Below, in pieces: positions 34,071-44,101 of a stretch of DNA of 64,000 bases; the stretch's first letter is position 1; each line of letters starts with the position of its first letter. Origin of the DNA: an uncultured Kordia sp. (GTDB lineage: Bacteria; Bacteroidota; Bacteroidia; Flavobacteriales; Flavobacteriaceae). Location of the stretch: NCBI RefSeq assembly GCF_947489565.1, contig NZ_CANLEA010000017.1, positions 1-64,000 of the forward strand, in the 5' to 3' direction. A model generated the notes under the pieces. That model saw nothing but the letters and a program-made list of their open reading frames with translations. It was not told where the DNA came from and searched no databases. Both the position numbers and the translations under genes were made by a program.

Positions 34071-35102
34071 ATGCAACTGTACAATAAATTAAGTGCGAAG
34101 GAAAGAGCGGAATTGATCGAAAAAGCCGGTAAAGACCGTATGACGATATCTTTCTACAAATACGCACACATCGGAAATCCAGAAATTTTAAGAAATCACT
34201 TATTCATTAATTGGGACAGTATAGAAGTTCTAGGTCGAATTTATGTATCGTATGAAGGTATAAACGCACAACTTTCTGTGCCTGCCGAAAATTTCAACAC
34301 CTTTAAAGAACATTTAGATACAATTTCATTTTTAGAAAATGTACGATTGAATGTGGCGATTGAGCAAGATAACAAGTCATTCCTAAAGCTAAAAGTGAAA
34401 GTAAGAGATAAGATTGTTGCAGACGGACTGAATGACGAAAACTTTGATGTAACGGATAAAGGAACACACGTAGCTGCTGCCAAATTTAATGAATTGCTCG
34501 ATGATGAAAATACTATTTTGGTAGATATGAGAAACCATTACGAAAGTGAAATTGGTCATTTTCAAGGTGCCATTACACCGGATGTAGATACATTTAGAGA
34601 ATCATTACCTATCATAGAAGACGACTTAAAAGAACACAAAGAAGACAAAAACCTTGTTATGTATTGTACAGGTGGAATTCGTTGTGAAAAAGCAAGCGCA
34701 TATTTTAAACACAAAGGTTTCCAAAAAGTATATCAACTAGAAGGCGGAATTATTAATTACGCACGTCAGGTAGAATCACAAAACTTAGAAAATAAATTTA
34801 TTGGAAAAAACTTTGTGTTCGATCACCGAAGAGGCGAGCGAATTTCTGATGATATCATTGCCAATTGCCATCAATGTGGAAATCCTTGTGATACGCATGT
34901 AAACTGCGCAAACGAAGCATGTCATTTACTATTTATTCAATGCGAATCCTGCGCCGAAAACATGAATGAATGCTGTTCTGCCGACTGTAAAGAAATACAC
35001 AGTTTGCCAAAAGAAGTGCAAAAAGAACTTCGAAAAGGGAAAGAAGTTAGCAACAAAATCTTTAAAAAAGGACGATCGGAAGTATTGAAGTATAAAAAGT
35101 AG
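34071..35102 (+). CDS. trhO: tRNA uridine(34) hydroxylase (rhodanese family)
   Basis: The 343-residue enzyme hydroxylates U34 of certain tRNAs in an O2-dependent way, the first step to cmo5U-type modification. The N-terminal acylphosphatase-like part (about 25-110, YVSYEGINAQLS) precedes a rhodanese domain (about 130-235) with the active loop CTGGIRCE starting at Cys199. A C-terminal Cys-rich zinc region (CHQCGNPCDTH, CESCAENMNECCSADC) completes it. Length is normal for the YceA/TrhO family. Confidence 0.93.
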   Translation: MQLYNKLSAKERAELIEKAGKDRMTISFYKYAHIGNPEILRNHLFINWDSIEVLGRIYVSYEGINAQLSVPAENFNTFKEHLDTISFLENVRLNVAIEQDNKSFLKLKVKVRDKIVADGLNDENFDVTDKGTHVAAAKFNELLDDENTILVDMRNHYESEIGHFQGAITPDVDTFRESLPIIEDDLKEHKEDKNLVMYCTGGIRCEKASAYFKHKGFQKVYQLEGGIINYARQVESQNLENKFIGKNFVFDHRRGERISDDIIANCHQCGNPCDTHVNCANEACHLLFIQCESCAENMNECCSADCKEIHSLPKEVQKELRKGKEVSNKIFKKGRSEVLKYKK

Positions 35103-35203
35103 ATTTTCGATGCTACAGAAATAATCCTATCTTTACATTTTTAGAGAAAGAATACGAACCCTACATCTGCATATCCCGAATTGCAGATTCTATATATAAA
35201 AAT

Positions 35204-36574
35204 ATGAGTTGTAACAGTTGTTCAACTGGTAAAGATGGTCAACCCAGAGGCTGCAAAAACAATGGAACTTGTGGCACTGATAGCTGTAATAAGCTAACAG
35301 TATTCAATTGGTTATCAAATATGTCGCTGCCTAGCAATCAAGCTCCATTTGATTGTATTGAGGTGCGCTTTAAAAACAGTAGAAAGCATTTTTATAGAAA
35401 TACAGAGAATTTAACACTCAGCATAGGAGATATTGTAGCTACCGAAGCTTCTCCAGGACATGATGTGGGTATTGTAACCCTTACAGGCGAATTGGTACGT
35501 GTGCAAATGCGTAAGAAAAAAGTAAGCCTTGAAAGTGAAGAAATCAAAAAAGTATATCGAAAAGCATCGCAAAAAGATATCGATGTTTGGTCGCGTGCAC
35601 GTGATAGAGAAGAAGCTATAAAAAAACGTTCGCGTGAATTGGCCATTGCACTTGGTCTGCAAATGAAAATCTCGGATGTAGAATTTCAAGGAGATGGTTC
35701 TAAAGCTACGTTTTATTACACTGCAGAAGATCGTGTAGATTTTCGTCAGTTGATTAAAGACATGGCAAAAGCCTTTAGCATTCGTATTGAAATGCGCCAA
35801 ATTGGTTTTCGTCAAGAAGCAGCTCGCTTGGGCGGAATTGGCTCTTGCGGACGTGAATTGTGTTGTTCCACTTGGTTGACCGATTTTCGTTCTGTAAATA
35901 CAGCTGCAGCCAGATATCAGCAACTTTCCTTAAATCCTCAAAAATTGGCAGGACAATGCGGAAAATTAAAATGCTGTTTAAACTTTGAATTGGATGCGTA
36001 TTTAGAAGCTTTGCAACAATTTCCAAAAAGTGACGTAAAACTCTATACCGAAAAAGGAACAGCTGTTTGCCAAAAAACAGATATCTTTAAAGGACATATT
36101 TGGTATGCGTATGAAGGCGAATGGATGAATTGGCATAAACTCACTACAGAGCAGGCTAATGAAATCATTGAACTCAATACAAAAAAAGAAAAAGTAATAA
36201 GTTTAGAAGAGTATGCAATTGAACTTATTGAAGAAGATACTAAAACAGACTTTGAAAACGTTGTAGGACAAGATAGTCTTACTCGATTTGATAAGAAACC
36301 CACTCGAAATCGAAAAAGAAGAGGCGCTCAAAACAAGAAAAAGCCTAGAAACAACAATGCCAAAGCTGGTGCAACTGCAAAAAATAATAACAACCAAAAA
36401 CAAAAAGCAGCAAACGCAGGCAAAAAAGGCAACAACAGTGCAAAGAACAATCCTCGTAACAAAAATAGCAACAAGCCTAAACAGCAAAATGACAATGCTA
36501 GAGGACCAAAAAACACTGGGAACAAGAATAACAACAGACGTAAAAAATCGAACAAAAATGCAAAGTCCAAATAA
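35204..36574 (+). CDS. ricT: RicT-like PSP1-domain protein
   Basis: The 456-residue protein belongs to the PSP1/RicT family, which in Bacillus forms a complex aiding RNase Y-dependent mRNA maturation. The PSP1 region (about 50-260) includes YYTAEDRVDFRQLIKDMA and the Cys motifs CGRELCCSTWL and CGKLKCCLNFE, able to hold an iron-sulfur cluster. The N-terminus is Cys-rich (SCNSCSTGKDGQ). The last ~95 residues are Asn/Lys/Arg-rich and disordered, unlike Firmicute members. gldH overlaps its end by 17 bases. Confidence 0.9.
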   Translation: MSCNSCSTGKDGQPRGCKNNGTCGTDSCNKLTVFNWLSNMSLPSNQAPFDCIEVRFKNSRKHFYRNTENLTLSIGDIVATEASPGHDVGIVTLTGELVRVQMRKKKVSLESEEIKKVYRKASQKDIDVWSRARDREEAIKKRSRELAIALGLQMKISDVEFQGDGSKATFYYTAEDRVDFRQLIKDMAKAFSIRIEMRQIGFRQEAARLGGIGSCGRELCCSTWLTDFRSVNTAAARYQQLSLNPQKLAGQCGKLKCCLNFELDAYLEALQQFPKSDVKLYTEKGTAVCQKTDIFKGHIWYAYEGEWMNWHKLTTEQANEIIELNTKKEKVISLEEYAIELIEEDTKTDFENVVGQDSLTRFDKKPTRNRKRRGAQNKKKPRNNNAKAGATAKNNNNQKQKAANAGKKGNNSAKNNPRNKNSNKPKQQNDNARGPKNTGNKNNNRRKKSNKNAKSK

Positions 36575-37046
36575 GTACGCATTTTTAGTATGTATTCTTT
36601 GTACACTACTATTTATTTCTTGTGATGGCAATCGTGTATTCGACCAATATGTTTCTACAGGAACTTCTTGGGACAAAGACACACCTTTACATTTCAAATT
36701 CCAACAGCCAGACACGATAAACAAATACAACTTGTTTATCAACGTGAGAAATACAAACGAATACGAATTTCGGAACCTATTTCTTATCGTAAACATGAAC
36801 TTTCCAAATGGAAATGTTGTTTCTGATACTTTAGAGTATGACATGGCAGCACCCGATGGAAAATGGCTTGGTGCTGGTATGACCACCAAAGAAAGTAAAC
36901 TTTGGTATCAAGAAAATGTACCCTTTCCTTACAAAGGAACCTATGAAGTAACCATACAACAAGCCATGCGAAAAATTAATGAACCTCAAGGAGTCCAAAG
37001 CTTAAAGGGAATCTCAGAGGTTGGCTTTAGAATCGAAAAAAATTAG
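36558..37046 (+). CDS. gldH: Gliding motility lipoprotein GldH
   Basis: The 162-residue lipoprotein (Cys22 in LLFISC) is a component needed for gliding motility and type IX secretion in Flavobacterium. The mature part has the family features: FDQYVSTGTSWDKDTPLHF, then LFINVRNTNEYEFRNLFLIV, and the closing ISEVGFRIEKN. The open frame reaches back to 36288, but there it reads through ricT; the ATG at 36558 right before the signal peptide is right. Order ricT-gldH-PBP1A is conserved in flavobacteria. Confidence 0.93.
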   Translation: MQSPNKYAFLVCILCTLLFISCDGNRVFDQYVSTGTSWDKDTPLHFKFQQPDTINKYNLFINVRNTNEYEFRNLFLIVNMNFPNGNVVSDTLEYDMAAPDGKWLGAGMTTKESKLWYQENVPFPYKGTYEVTIQQAMRKINEPQGVQSLKGISEVGFRIEKN

Positions 37047-37064
37047 TGCAAACAACGTATTGAA

Positions 37065-39431
37065 ATGGCAAAAAAGCAAGTCAAAAAGAAAGAAAAAAAA
37101 CCTAGTAAATTTAGAAAGTTCGTCAAATGGTTTTGGATTTTATTTGCAAGTGGAATTGCAGGTATCTTCTTATTATTTTTATTAGCTTCTTGGGGATTTT
37201 TAGGAGAAATGCCGTCTTTTGAAATCTTAGAAAATCCGCAAACAAACTTAGCATCACAAGTAATTTCTGCTGATGGAAAAGTACTCGGAAAATATTACTT
37301 AAAAGATAACAGAACGCCTGTTGATTATAAAGAATTACCTAAAGATTTGGTGAATGCATTAATTGCAACCGAAGATGCACGTTTCCACGATCATTCTGGA
37401 ATTGATGTACGCGGAACTATAAGAGCATTTGCATATTTAGGAAGCAAAGGTGGAGCAAGTACCATTTCGCAACAATTAGCACGTCAATTATTTGTGGGTG
37501 TTCGATCAAGAAATATCTTCCAAGCAGGAACACAAAAAATCAAAGAATGGGTCATTGCCACACGTTTAGAACGTCAGTATACCAAAGAAGAAATCGTTGC
37601 CATGTATTTCAATATCTACGATTTTGGAAACAATGCAGATGGAATTCGTTCTGCGGCACGTATTTACTTCGGAAAAGAACCTAAAGACTTAAAACTTGAA
37701 GAATCTGCCATGTTGGTAGGAATGTTTAAAAACTCGTCTTTATACAATCCAAGAAGATGGCCAAAAAAGGTGAAGAAAAGAAGAGATGTTGTATTGGCAC
37801 AAATGCACAAATACGAATACATTTCAAAACAATTAAAAGATTCGCTACAAAAATTACCATTAGCGTTAAACTATACTCCAGAATCGCATAATGAAGGTTT
37901 GGGAACGTATTTTAGAGAACACTTAAAAGGATTCTTGAAAAAGTGGATCAAAGACAATCCTAAAAATGAAAATGGTGATGAATACAATATTTATCTCGAT
38001 GGATTAAAAATATACACAACAATCGATTCGCGCATGCAAAGATATGCCGAAGAAGCTGTGGAAGCACATATGAGAAAGCTTCAGGCAGAATTCTATCATC
38101 AAAACACAAAAAAGCGTAATAAAAATGCGCCATTTGGTGTAGATGTAGAACAAAACACGATTGATAACTTAATGGATAGAACCATAGAAAATTCTGAGCG
38201 TTGGAAAATCATGAAAAGAGAAGGAAAATCTGAAAAGGAAATTCTTGCTTCATTCGATCGAAAAACACCAATGACTGTATTTTCATGGAAACACAAAAAC
38301 GAGCGCATTGATACCATCATGACGCCGCGAGATTCTATATTATATTCGAAATTCTTTTTACGCGCTAGTTTTATGTCGTTAGAGCCACAATCTGGACAAG
38401 TAAAAGCTTGGGTTGGAGGAATTAATTACAGAAACTTCAAATATGACATGGTGCGACAAGGAGCACGTCAAATTGGTTCTACATTTAAACCTTTTGTATA
38501 TGCTACTGCCATTGACCAATTGCACTTATCGCCTTGTGATTCTATGCCAAATGGACCGTACTGTATAGAAGAAGGGAAATATGGATTGTTAGAACCTTGG
38601 TGTCCAAAAAACTCAGATGGAAAATACGAAGGCATGCGTACACTAAAAGGTGCGTTGGCAAGTTCTGTAAATACCGTAACAGCACGTTTAATGGACAAAG
38701 TAGGTCCTGTAAATGTGCGTTCGTTAGCACAACGATTAGGCGTAGAAGCCGAAATACAAGAAGTGCCATCGATTGCGTTAGGAACACCTGATATTTCTTT
38801 ATATGAAATGTTGGGCGCATATGGAACTTTTGTAAACAAAGGTGTTTATGTAAAACCTGTAATTGTTACACGTATTGAAGACAAAAACGGAACTATTTTA
38901 TACGAGTTTGTACCAGAAACCAAAGATGTATTGAGTGAAGAAGTTGCCTATACGGTTGTAAACTTAATGGAAGGTGTAACCCAAAGTGGTTCAGGAAGGA
39001 GGTTGCGTCATAAAGGAATGGAAAAAAATCATGTTTACAAAGATATAATGACAGGATATCCGTATGAATTTAAAAATCCAATAGCAGGAAAAACAGGAAC
39101 TACTCAAAACAATAGTGATGGTTGGTTTATTGGAATGGTTCCAAATTTAATTTCAGGAGCTTGGGTTGGTGGAGAAGACCGTCAAATTCGTTTTGCATCT
39201 ACAACATATGGTCAAGGAGCATCGATGGCATTGCCAATTTGGGCGGTATTTATGAAAAAATGCTATGCAGACAAATCATTATCAGTATCGAAAGACAAAT
39301 TTCCAAAACCAGATGAAGATGATATGACCATCAATGTCGATTGTTCGAAAGTAACTGCTACAAAAGGCGATTCAAAAGACGATGAACCTGATGATGACAA
39401 ACTAGATGGTATTGATTTCGATTTGCCTTAA
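37065..39431 (+). CDS. Penicillin-binding protein 1A
   Basis: The 788-residue bifunctional enzyme polymerises and cross-links peptidoglycan. After a basic cytoplasmic tail and one membrane span (about 20-45) come the GT51 glycosyltransferase (about 75-260, ATEDARFHDHSGID, GGASTISQQLAR) and the transpeptidase (about 430-740). Its SxxK begins at Ser472 (GSTFKPF), SxN is SVN, and KTGT starts at Lys676. The C-terminus is acidic and Asp-rich. It follows gldH after 18 bases. Confidence 0.95.
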   Translation: MAKKQVKKKEKKPSKFRKFVKWFWILFASGIAGIFLLFLLASWGFLGEMPSFEILENPQTNLASQVISADGKVLGKYYLKDNRTPVDYKELPKDLVNALIATEDARFHDHSGIDVRGTIRAFAYLGSKGGASTISQQLARQLFVGVRSRNIFQAGTQKIKEWVIATRLERQYTKEEIVAMYFNIYDFGNNADGIRSAARIYFGKEPKDLKLEESAMLVGMFKNSSLYNPRRWPKKVKKRRDVVLAQMHKYEYISKQLKDSLQKLPLALNYTPESHNEGLGTYFREHLKGFLKKWIKDNPKNENGDEYNIYLDGLKIYTTIDSRMQRYAEEAVEAHMRKLQAEFYHQNTKKRNKNAPFGVDVEQNTIDNLMDRTIENSERWKIMKREGKSEKEILASFDRKTPMTVFSWKHKNERIDTIMTPRDSILYSKFFLRASFMSLEPQSGQVKAWVGGINYRNFKYDMVRQGARQIGSTFKPFVYATAIDQLHLSPCDSMPNGPYCIEEGKYGLLEPWCPKNSDGKYEGMRTLKGALASSVNTVTARLMDKVGPVNVRSLAQRLGVEAEIQEVPSIALGTPDISLYEMLGAYGTFVNKGVYVKPVIVTRIEDKNGTILYEFVPETKDVLSEEVAYTVVNLMEGVTQSGSGRRLRHKGMEKNHVYKDIMTGYPYEFKNPIAGKTGTTQNNSDGWFIGMVPNLISGAWVGGEDRQIRFASTTYGQGASMALPIWAVFMKKCYADKSLSVSKDKFPKPDEDDMTINVDCSKVTATKGDSKDDEPDDDKLDGIDFDLP

Positions 39432-39495
39432 ATTATTCTGAAAAAACAGAAACATCTTTTAAAAATTTCGTAATTTTCAGTCAAAATAATGGTTG

Positions 39496-40194
39496 ATGAT
39501 TAATAAAAAGATAAATTCAGTAGAAGAAGCAGTCGCAGGCGTTACAGATAATATGACGCTTATGTTGGGAGGTTTTGGGCTGTGTGGAATTCCTGAAAAT
39601 GCAATTGCAGAATTGGTAAAGCTTGGCGCAAAGAATCTTACGTGTATTTCAAACAATGCAGGTGTCGACGATTTTGGTCTTGGTTTATTACTACAGCAAC
39701 GTCAAATTAAAAAAATGATTTCCTCGTATGTAGGAGAAAATGATGAATTTGAACGTCAAATGTTATCAGGAGAATTAGATGTAGAACTCACACCACAAGG
39801 AACACTTGCCGAAAAATGTAGAGCTGCGCAAGCAGGATTTCCTGCATTTTATACACCAGCAGGATACGGAACAGAAGTAGCCGAAGGAAAAGAATCAAGA
39901 GAATTTAACGGAAAAATGTACATCTTAGAAAAGGCTTTCGAAGCAGATTTTGCTTTTGTAAAAGCTTGGAAAGGTGATGAAGCTGGGAATTTAATTTTTA
40001 AAGGAACCGCTCGAAACTTCAATCCATGTATGTGTGGTGCCGCAAAAATTACCGTGGCTGAGGTAGAAGAATTGGTGCCTGCAGGCGAATTAGATCCAAA
40101 TCAAATTCATATTCCAGGAATATTTGTACAGCGAATTTTTCAAGGAGCACACTATGAAAAAAGAATCGAACAAAGAACCGTAAGACAAAGATAA
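39496..40194 (+). CDS. scoA: 3-oxoacid CoA-transferase subunit A
   Basis: The 232-residue alpha subunit forms, with the next gene, a CoA-transferase that moves CoA between succinyl-CoA and acetoacetate in ketone-body or branched-chain catabolism. Signs are [15 protein letters not shown] (the CoA-binding G-x-G-x-P-type loop), [13 protein letters not shown] and the ending [14 protein letters not shown]. The ATG at 39496 is chosen over an adjacent TTG at 39493. The 232-base gap to subunit B is longer than usual and holds no gene. Confidence 0.93.
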   Translation: MINKKINSVEEAVAGVTDNMTLMLGGFGLCGIPENAIAELVKLGAKNLTCISNNAGVDDFGLGLLLQQRQIKKMISSYVGENDEFERQMLSGELDVELTPQGTLAEKCRAAQAGFPAFYTPAGYGTEVAEGKESREFNGKMYILEKAFEADFAFVKAWKGDEAGNLIFKGTARNFNPCMCGAAKITVAEVEELVPAGELDPNQIHIPGIFVQRIFQGAHYEKRIEQRTVRQR

Positions 40195-40426
40195 TTGGAA
40201 GATTTGAAGATGTTTTAATTTGAAAATTATCTTTCATAAAACATATGCGGAACGATAAGGAAAATATAATTGTAAAGCTAACTTTTGACTTTTCCATCAA
40301 AATAATCAGTAAGATTATTGTCACCTCCAAAAAAAGATAATGAGGTGGCTTGAAGAAAATAGTTTAGACTCATAACAAAAAAACATTGTCAAATTCACAA
40401 ATTAGTGAATTATCAAATTAAAAAAT

Positions 40427-41083
40427 ATGCTGGATAAAAATGGAATCGCGAAAAGAATCGCAAGAGAAGTAAAAGACGGTTACTTTGTAAATTTAGGAAT
40501 CGGAATTCCTACGTTGGTTGCTAATTTTGTTAGAGAAGATATAGAAGTAGAATTTCAAAGTGAAAATGGCGTCTTAGGAATGGGACCTTTTCCATTTGAA
40601 GGAGAAGAAGATGCAGATATCATCAATGCAGGAAAACAAACCATAACGACCTTACCTGGTGCAAGTTTTTTTGACTCCGCTTTGAGCTTTGCAATGATTC
40701 GAGGGAAGCATGTAGACTTAACAATTCTTGGAGCTATGGAAGTTTCAGAAAATGGAGATATTGCCAATTGGAAAATCCCAGGAAAAATGGTAAAAGGAAT
40801 GGGCGGCGCTATGGATTTAGTGGCTTCTGCAGAAAATATCATTGTAGCTATGATGCATACCAATAAAAGAGGCGCTTCTAAGATTTTAAAAAAATGTACC
40901 TTACCGATTACAGGTTTGGGTTGTGTTAAAAAAATAGTCACAAACCTAGCTGTTTTAGATGTGACACCAGAAGGATTTCAACTCATAGAAAGAGCTCCAG
41001 GTGTATCTGTAGAGGAAATTAAAAATGCTACCGAAGGAAACTTAATCATAAAAGGTGAAATTCCTGAAATGAAGATCGCGTAA
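40427..41083 (+). CDS. scoB: 3-oxoacid CoA-transferase subunit B
   Basis: The 218-residue beta subunit carries the catalytic glutamate, Glu46 in QSENGVLGMGP, which forms the enzyme-CoA thioester. NLGIGIPTLVANF (22-34) and GAMEVSENGDIANWKIPGK are also typical. It works as a heterodimer or heterotetramer with the protein at 39496. A terminator follows. Confidence 0.94.
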   Translation: MLDKNGIAKRIAREVKDGYFVNLGIGIPTLVANFVREDIEVEFQSENGVLGMGPFPFEGEEDADIINAGKQTITTLPGASFFDSALSFAMIRGKHVDLTILGAMEVSENGDIANWKIPGKMVKGMGGAMDLVASAENIIVAMMHTNKRGASKILKKCTLPITGLGCVKKIVTNLAVLDVTPEGFQLIERAPGVSVEEIKNATEGNLIIKGEIPEMKIA

Positions 41084-41111
41084 TTTGTAAATAATATAAA
41101 ATAACATACCT

Positions 41112-41147
41112 AAAAATGCCATATTCTTAAAAATGTGGCATTTTTTT
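41112..41147 (+). terminator. scoB terminator
   Basis: AAAAATGCCA pairs with TGGCATTTTT around a 14-base loop, then more T's follow. It lies 28 bases after the scoB stop. Confidence 0.8.
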
Positions 41148-41267
41148 TATGAATTTATCAAAAATTAGATTCATTCTACATAGTCTACAATTCCTATGGG
41201 TAATTTACAGATTATCAGCTAATTATAAAATAGATAATTCGTACATAAACTCGAAAATTTTCGCGTA

Positions 41268-41317
41268 TTTCATCGAAAAAATATGTGTTTTAACGGATAA
41301 TTCATAAAATTTTAACA
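41268..41317 (+). promoter_or_regulatory. Shared upstream block of secreted-protease genes (copy 1)
   Basis: TTTCATCGAAA (41268-41278) is followed after exactly 33 bp by TTAACA (41312-41317). The same layout occurs at 52953 and 61314. It sits 60-109 bases before the M43-type protease start. The first element is a near-palindrome; in the other copies it is perfect around the central T. Confidence 0.6.
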
Positions 41318-41376
41318 TATTTGATGCGTTTTTGACACTATGTTAAAAACAATTGGCTAATCAAATACTTAATTTT

Positions 41377-43605
41377 ATGAAAAAACAAATTACTCTACTC
41401 TTATTGAGTTTTTTATTTGTAGGAACGATCTTCGCGCAAGATCGTGAATGCGCAACGATGGATAACTTAGAACATCGACAACAACTTGATCCGCAATTAG
41501 AACAGCGAATGCAAGAAATTGAAGATTTTACAAGACAGCGTATTCAACAGAATGGAACGCAAGAAAGTATTTCAGGAAATGTTATTACTATTCCAGTAGT
41601 AGTGCATGTACTGTACACAAATTCTACGAATAACATTAGTGTGGCGCAAATTCAGTCGCAAATGGATGTTATTAATGAAGATTTTAGAAGAACAAATCCT
41701 GATGCTGATAATAGATGGTCACAAGCTGCAGATACTGAAATTCAATTCTGCTTAGCAACAGTTGATCCTAATGGAAATGCTACGACAGGAATTACAAGAA
41801 AATCTACGACTAGAGTAGATTGGGGAACTAATGACGCTATGAAAAGCTCGTCTCAAGGAGGAGTGAATCCATGGAATACTTCAGAATACTTAAATATGTG
41901 GGTTGTACCACAAATGACAAGTGGAGGAAGAACTATTTTAGGATATGCTCAATTCCCAGGAGGAAGTGCAGCAACTGATGGAGTTGTAATGGCATATAAT
42001 TATTTTGGAAGAGTTGGAAATGTTTCTGCACCATTTGATGGAGGAAGAACTACAACGCACGAAATAGGACACTATTTAAATTTAAGACATATTTGGGGAG
42101 ATGCTAACTGTGGAAATGACTTCGTATCTGATACACCAACACAACAAGCTCCTTCTAGTGGATGTCCAACAAACAATGTTTCTTGTGGATCTACAGATAT
42201 GGTTGAAAACTATATGGATTACTCAAACGATTCATGTATGAACTTATTTACGCAAGGACAAAAAGCGCGTATGCGTGCTGTCTTAGACGTTGGAGGTTTT
42301 AGAAGAAGTTTAGCTTTATCTGACAAATGTGGTTCTACACCGCCACCGCCACCAACATGTAATGATGGAATTCAAAATGGAGACGAAACAGGCGTTGACT
42401 GTGGAGGTTCATCTTGTGCACCATGTCAATCAGGTTGCTCAGACAACGAAGTAACTTTAACAATTACATTTGACAATTATCCAGAAGAAACTTCTTGGTC
42501 TCTTGTAACTGACGGAGGAACTACAGTAGCTTCTGATAGCTATTCTACGGCAAACCCAGATGGTTCTACAGTTACAGAAACATTATGTTTACCAAACGAT
42601 TGCTATACATTTGTAATTAATGATGCATACGGAGACGGAATTTGCTGTTCTTTCGGAAATGGATCATATACTTTAACAGGACCTGACGGACAAATTAAGT
42701 CTGGAGGAAGTTTTGGATCGTCTGAAACAACAGACTTCTGTTTAGGAAGCACACCACCACCAGCACCAACATGTGACGATGGAATTCAAAATGGAGATGA
42801 AACAGGCGTTGACTGTGGAGGTTCATCTTGTGCACCATGTCAAACTGGAGGAACTACATTATTACACGAAGGATTCTTTGAAACGGGTCTTGACGGATGG
42901 CAAGATGGAGGAAGCGATTGTTTCCGTTACAGCGGATCTCGCTCATTTGAAGGGTCGTACTCAATGCGTTTACGTGACAACTCAGGAACTGCATCTGCAA
43001 TGACCTCTGAAACATTTGACTTACGTGGATTTGATCAAGTAGAATTTAAGTTCTATTTCTATCCAAACTCTATGGAAAATGGAGAAGATTTCTGGGTACG
43101 TTACTACAATGGATCTTCTTGGAGTACGGTAGCAACCTATGCTAGTGGAACTAACTTCAACAACGGAACATTCTACTCAGCTACGGTTACTTTAAATAGC
43201 TCTGATGTTAACTTTGCTTCTAACGCAAGATTTAGAGTACAGTGTGATGCAAGTGCTAATGCAGATCAAGTATATATTGATCAAGTAACTATTACAGGTA
43301 TTAGTGGTGCTAGAGCAATAAGAAGTGCTGGTAATGGAATACAAGCATTACGTTCTGGACCACAAGGATCAGTTAGTGGAGATTACTTAATCACGCCAAC
43401 GGTAACACGTGGAGATATCACAGTGAACTTGGCAAGCTATAACATTAACTCTTCATACAGAATCTTGAATTTACTAGGTCAAACTGTAAAAGCAGGAACA
43501 TTAAAAGATGGAAGATTAAATGTAGCAGAACTTAAGTCTGGTGTATATATGCTAGAAGTAAGTGATGAAGAAGAGAAGATTATTCAGAAATTCGTAAAAC
43601 AATAA
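41377..43605 (+). CDS. Secreted M43-type zinc metalloprotease with T9SS tail
   Basis: The 742-residue protein has a signal peptide, a short propeptide and a pappalysin-like (M43) catalytic domain with HEIGHYLNLRH (zinc ligands from about residue 228) and the Met-turn near VENYMDYSNDSCM. Next come two Cys repeats (CNDGIQNGDETGVDCGG, CDDGIQNGDETGVDCGG) around a DNYPEETSW module, then a MAM-like beta-sandwich and a C-terminal T9SS sorting domain (RILNLLGQTVKAG, ending KFVKQ). It is likely exported by T9SS and digests extracellular protein. The ATG at 41377 is used, not the TTG eight codons upstream. Confidence 0.92.
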   Translation: MKKQITLLLLSFLFVGTIFAQDRECATMDNLEHRQQLDPQLEQRMQEIEDFTRQRIQQNGTQESISGNVITIPVVVHVLYTNSTNNISVAQIQSQMDVINEDFRRTNPDADNRWSQAADTEIQFCLATVDPNGNATTGITRKSTTRVDWGTNDAMKSSSQGGVNPWNTSEYLNMWVVPQMTSGGRTILGYAQFPGGSAATDGVVMAYNYFGRVGNVSAPFDGGRTTTHEIGHYLNLRHIWGDANCGNDFVSDTPTQQAPSSGCPTNNVSCGSTDMVENYMDYSNDSCMNLFTQGQKARMRAVLDVGGFRRSLALSDKCGSTPPPPPTCNDGIQNGDETGVDCGGSSCAPCQSGCSDNEVTLTITFDNYPEETSWSLVTDGGTTVASDSYSTANPDGSTVTETLCLPNDCYTFVINDAYGDGICCSFGNGSYTLTGPDGQIKSGGSFGSSETTDFCLGSTPPPAPTCDDGIQNGDETGVDCGGSSCAPCQTGGTTLLHEGFFETGLDGWQDGGSDCFRYSGSRSFEGSYSMRLRDNSGTASAMTSETFDLRGFDQVEFKFYFYPNSMENGEDFWVRYYNGSSWSTVATYASGTNFNNGTFYSATVTLNSSDVNFASNARFRVQCDASANADQVYIDQVTITGISGARAIRSAGNGIQALRSGPQGSVSGDYLITPTVTRGDITVNLASYNINSSYRILNLLGQTVKAGTLKDGRLNVAELKSGVYMLEVSDEEEKIIQKFVKQ

Positions 43606-43635
43606 CCCTGACTTCTATATACACTTTATAAAGTG

Positions 43636-43667
43636 AAAAACTCCCAAGTGAAAGCTTGGGAGTTTTT
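43636..43667. terminator. Bidirectional terminator
   Basis: AAAAACTCCCAAG pairs with CTTGGGAGTTTTT around a six-base loop between the protease gene and the convergent peptide gene. The stem is almost the same as that at 52843-52880. Confidence 0.88.
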
Positions 43668-43682
43668 TTGTTTTTAAATTTA

Positions 43683-43931
43683 TTATTCAATAGGCACACA
43701 GGCATGTATATGTCCGTTTTCGTCAAGGCAAAACGAATAATCTGATAGTCGTGGCGGATTTGTAGGTGGAGGAAGAGGTGCGCAATCAATTTGTGTATCT
43801 CCTGGAGCACAAATTTGAACGGTATTACATGTAAATTCAAATGTAATCGGGTCTTTCCCTCCAAATAGATTATTAAGATTAGAAATAGATTCTTTTTTTA
43901 GTTGTAAACTATTGATATTCTTTTTCTTCAT
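43683..43931 (-). CDS. Lanthipeptide-type precursor peptide
   Basis: The 82-residue peptide starts with MKKKNINSLQLKKESISNL and has GG at 24-25, as in the other leader peptides of this window. The part after GG is long (57 residues), with five Cys (35, 41, 50, 68, 78) and a Pro-rich middle (PLPPPTNPPR). It is on the same strand as the AraC-type regulator at 44189, which lies upstream of it. A 7-bp inverted repeat (43943-43964) precedes its start. Confidence 0.72.
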   Translation of the reverse strand: MKKKNINSLQLKKESISNLNNLFGGKDPITFEFTCNTVQICAPGDTQIDCAPLPPPTNPPRLSDYSFCLDENGHIHACVPIE

Positions 43932-43942
43932 AACTTATATAT

Positions 43943-43964
43943 TTTGAGTTTATAATTACTCAAA
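43943..43964 (-). promoter_or_regulatory. 7-bp inverted repeat before peptide gene
   Basis: TTTGAGT and ACTCAAA flank an eight-base loop, 12 bases before the start codon at 43931. It is similar in placement, not sequence, to the repeat at 8424. Confidence 0.35.
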
Positions 43965-44101
43965 CCTAGAGACATTTTATCATCAAAAAAAGAAAGACAA
44001 ACTGTGATTATCGAATTGCTGATTCTAATTTTTTTATCTAAATCATTACATATCAAATAACAAAAGCGGCCTTACTACCTATAGCAAGTACCGCTTTGTT
44101 C

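Noticed and set aside
33854-34084. N-terminal extension of the CHAP-like lipoprotein
   Set aside because: The extra 77 residues are hydrophobic, low in complexity, overlap the trhO start and promoter, and would bury the lipoprotein signal.
36203-36889. Minus-strand ORF of 228 residues opposite ricT and gldH
   Set aside because: It is the antisense of the Asn/Lys-rich tail of ricT and of gldH, both well supported on the plus strand.
40195-40426. Possible extra gene between the two CoA-transferase subunits
   Set aside because: No start with a sensible frame is found; only a 6-bp inverted pair (CACCTC/GAGGTG) is present.
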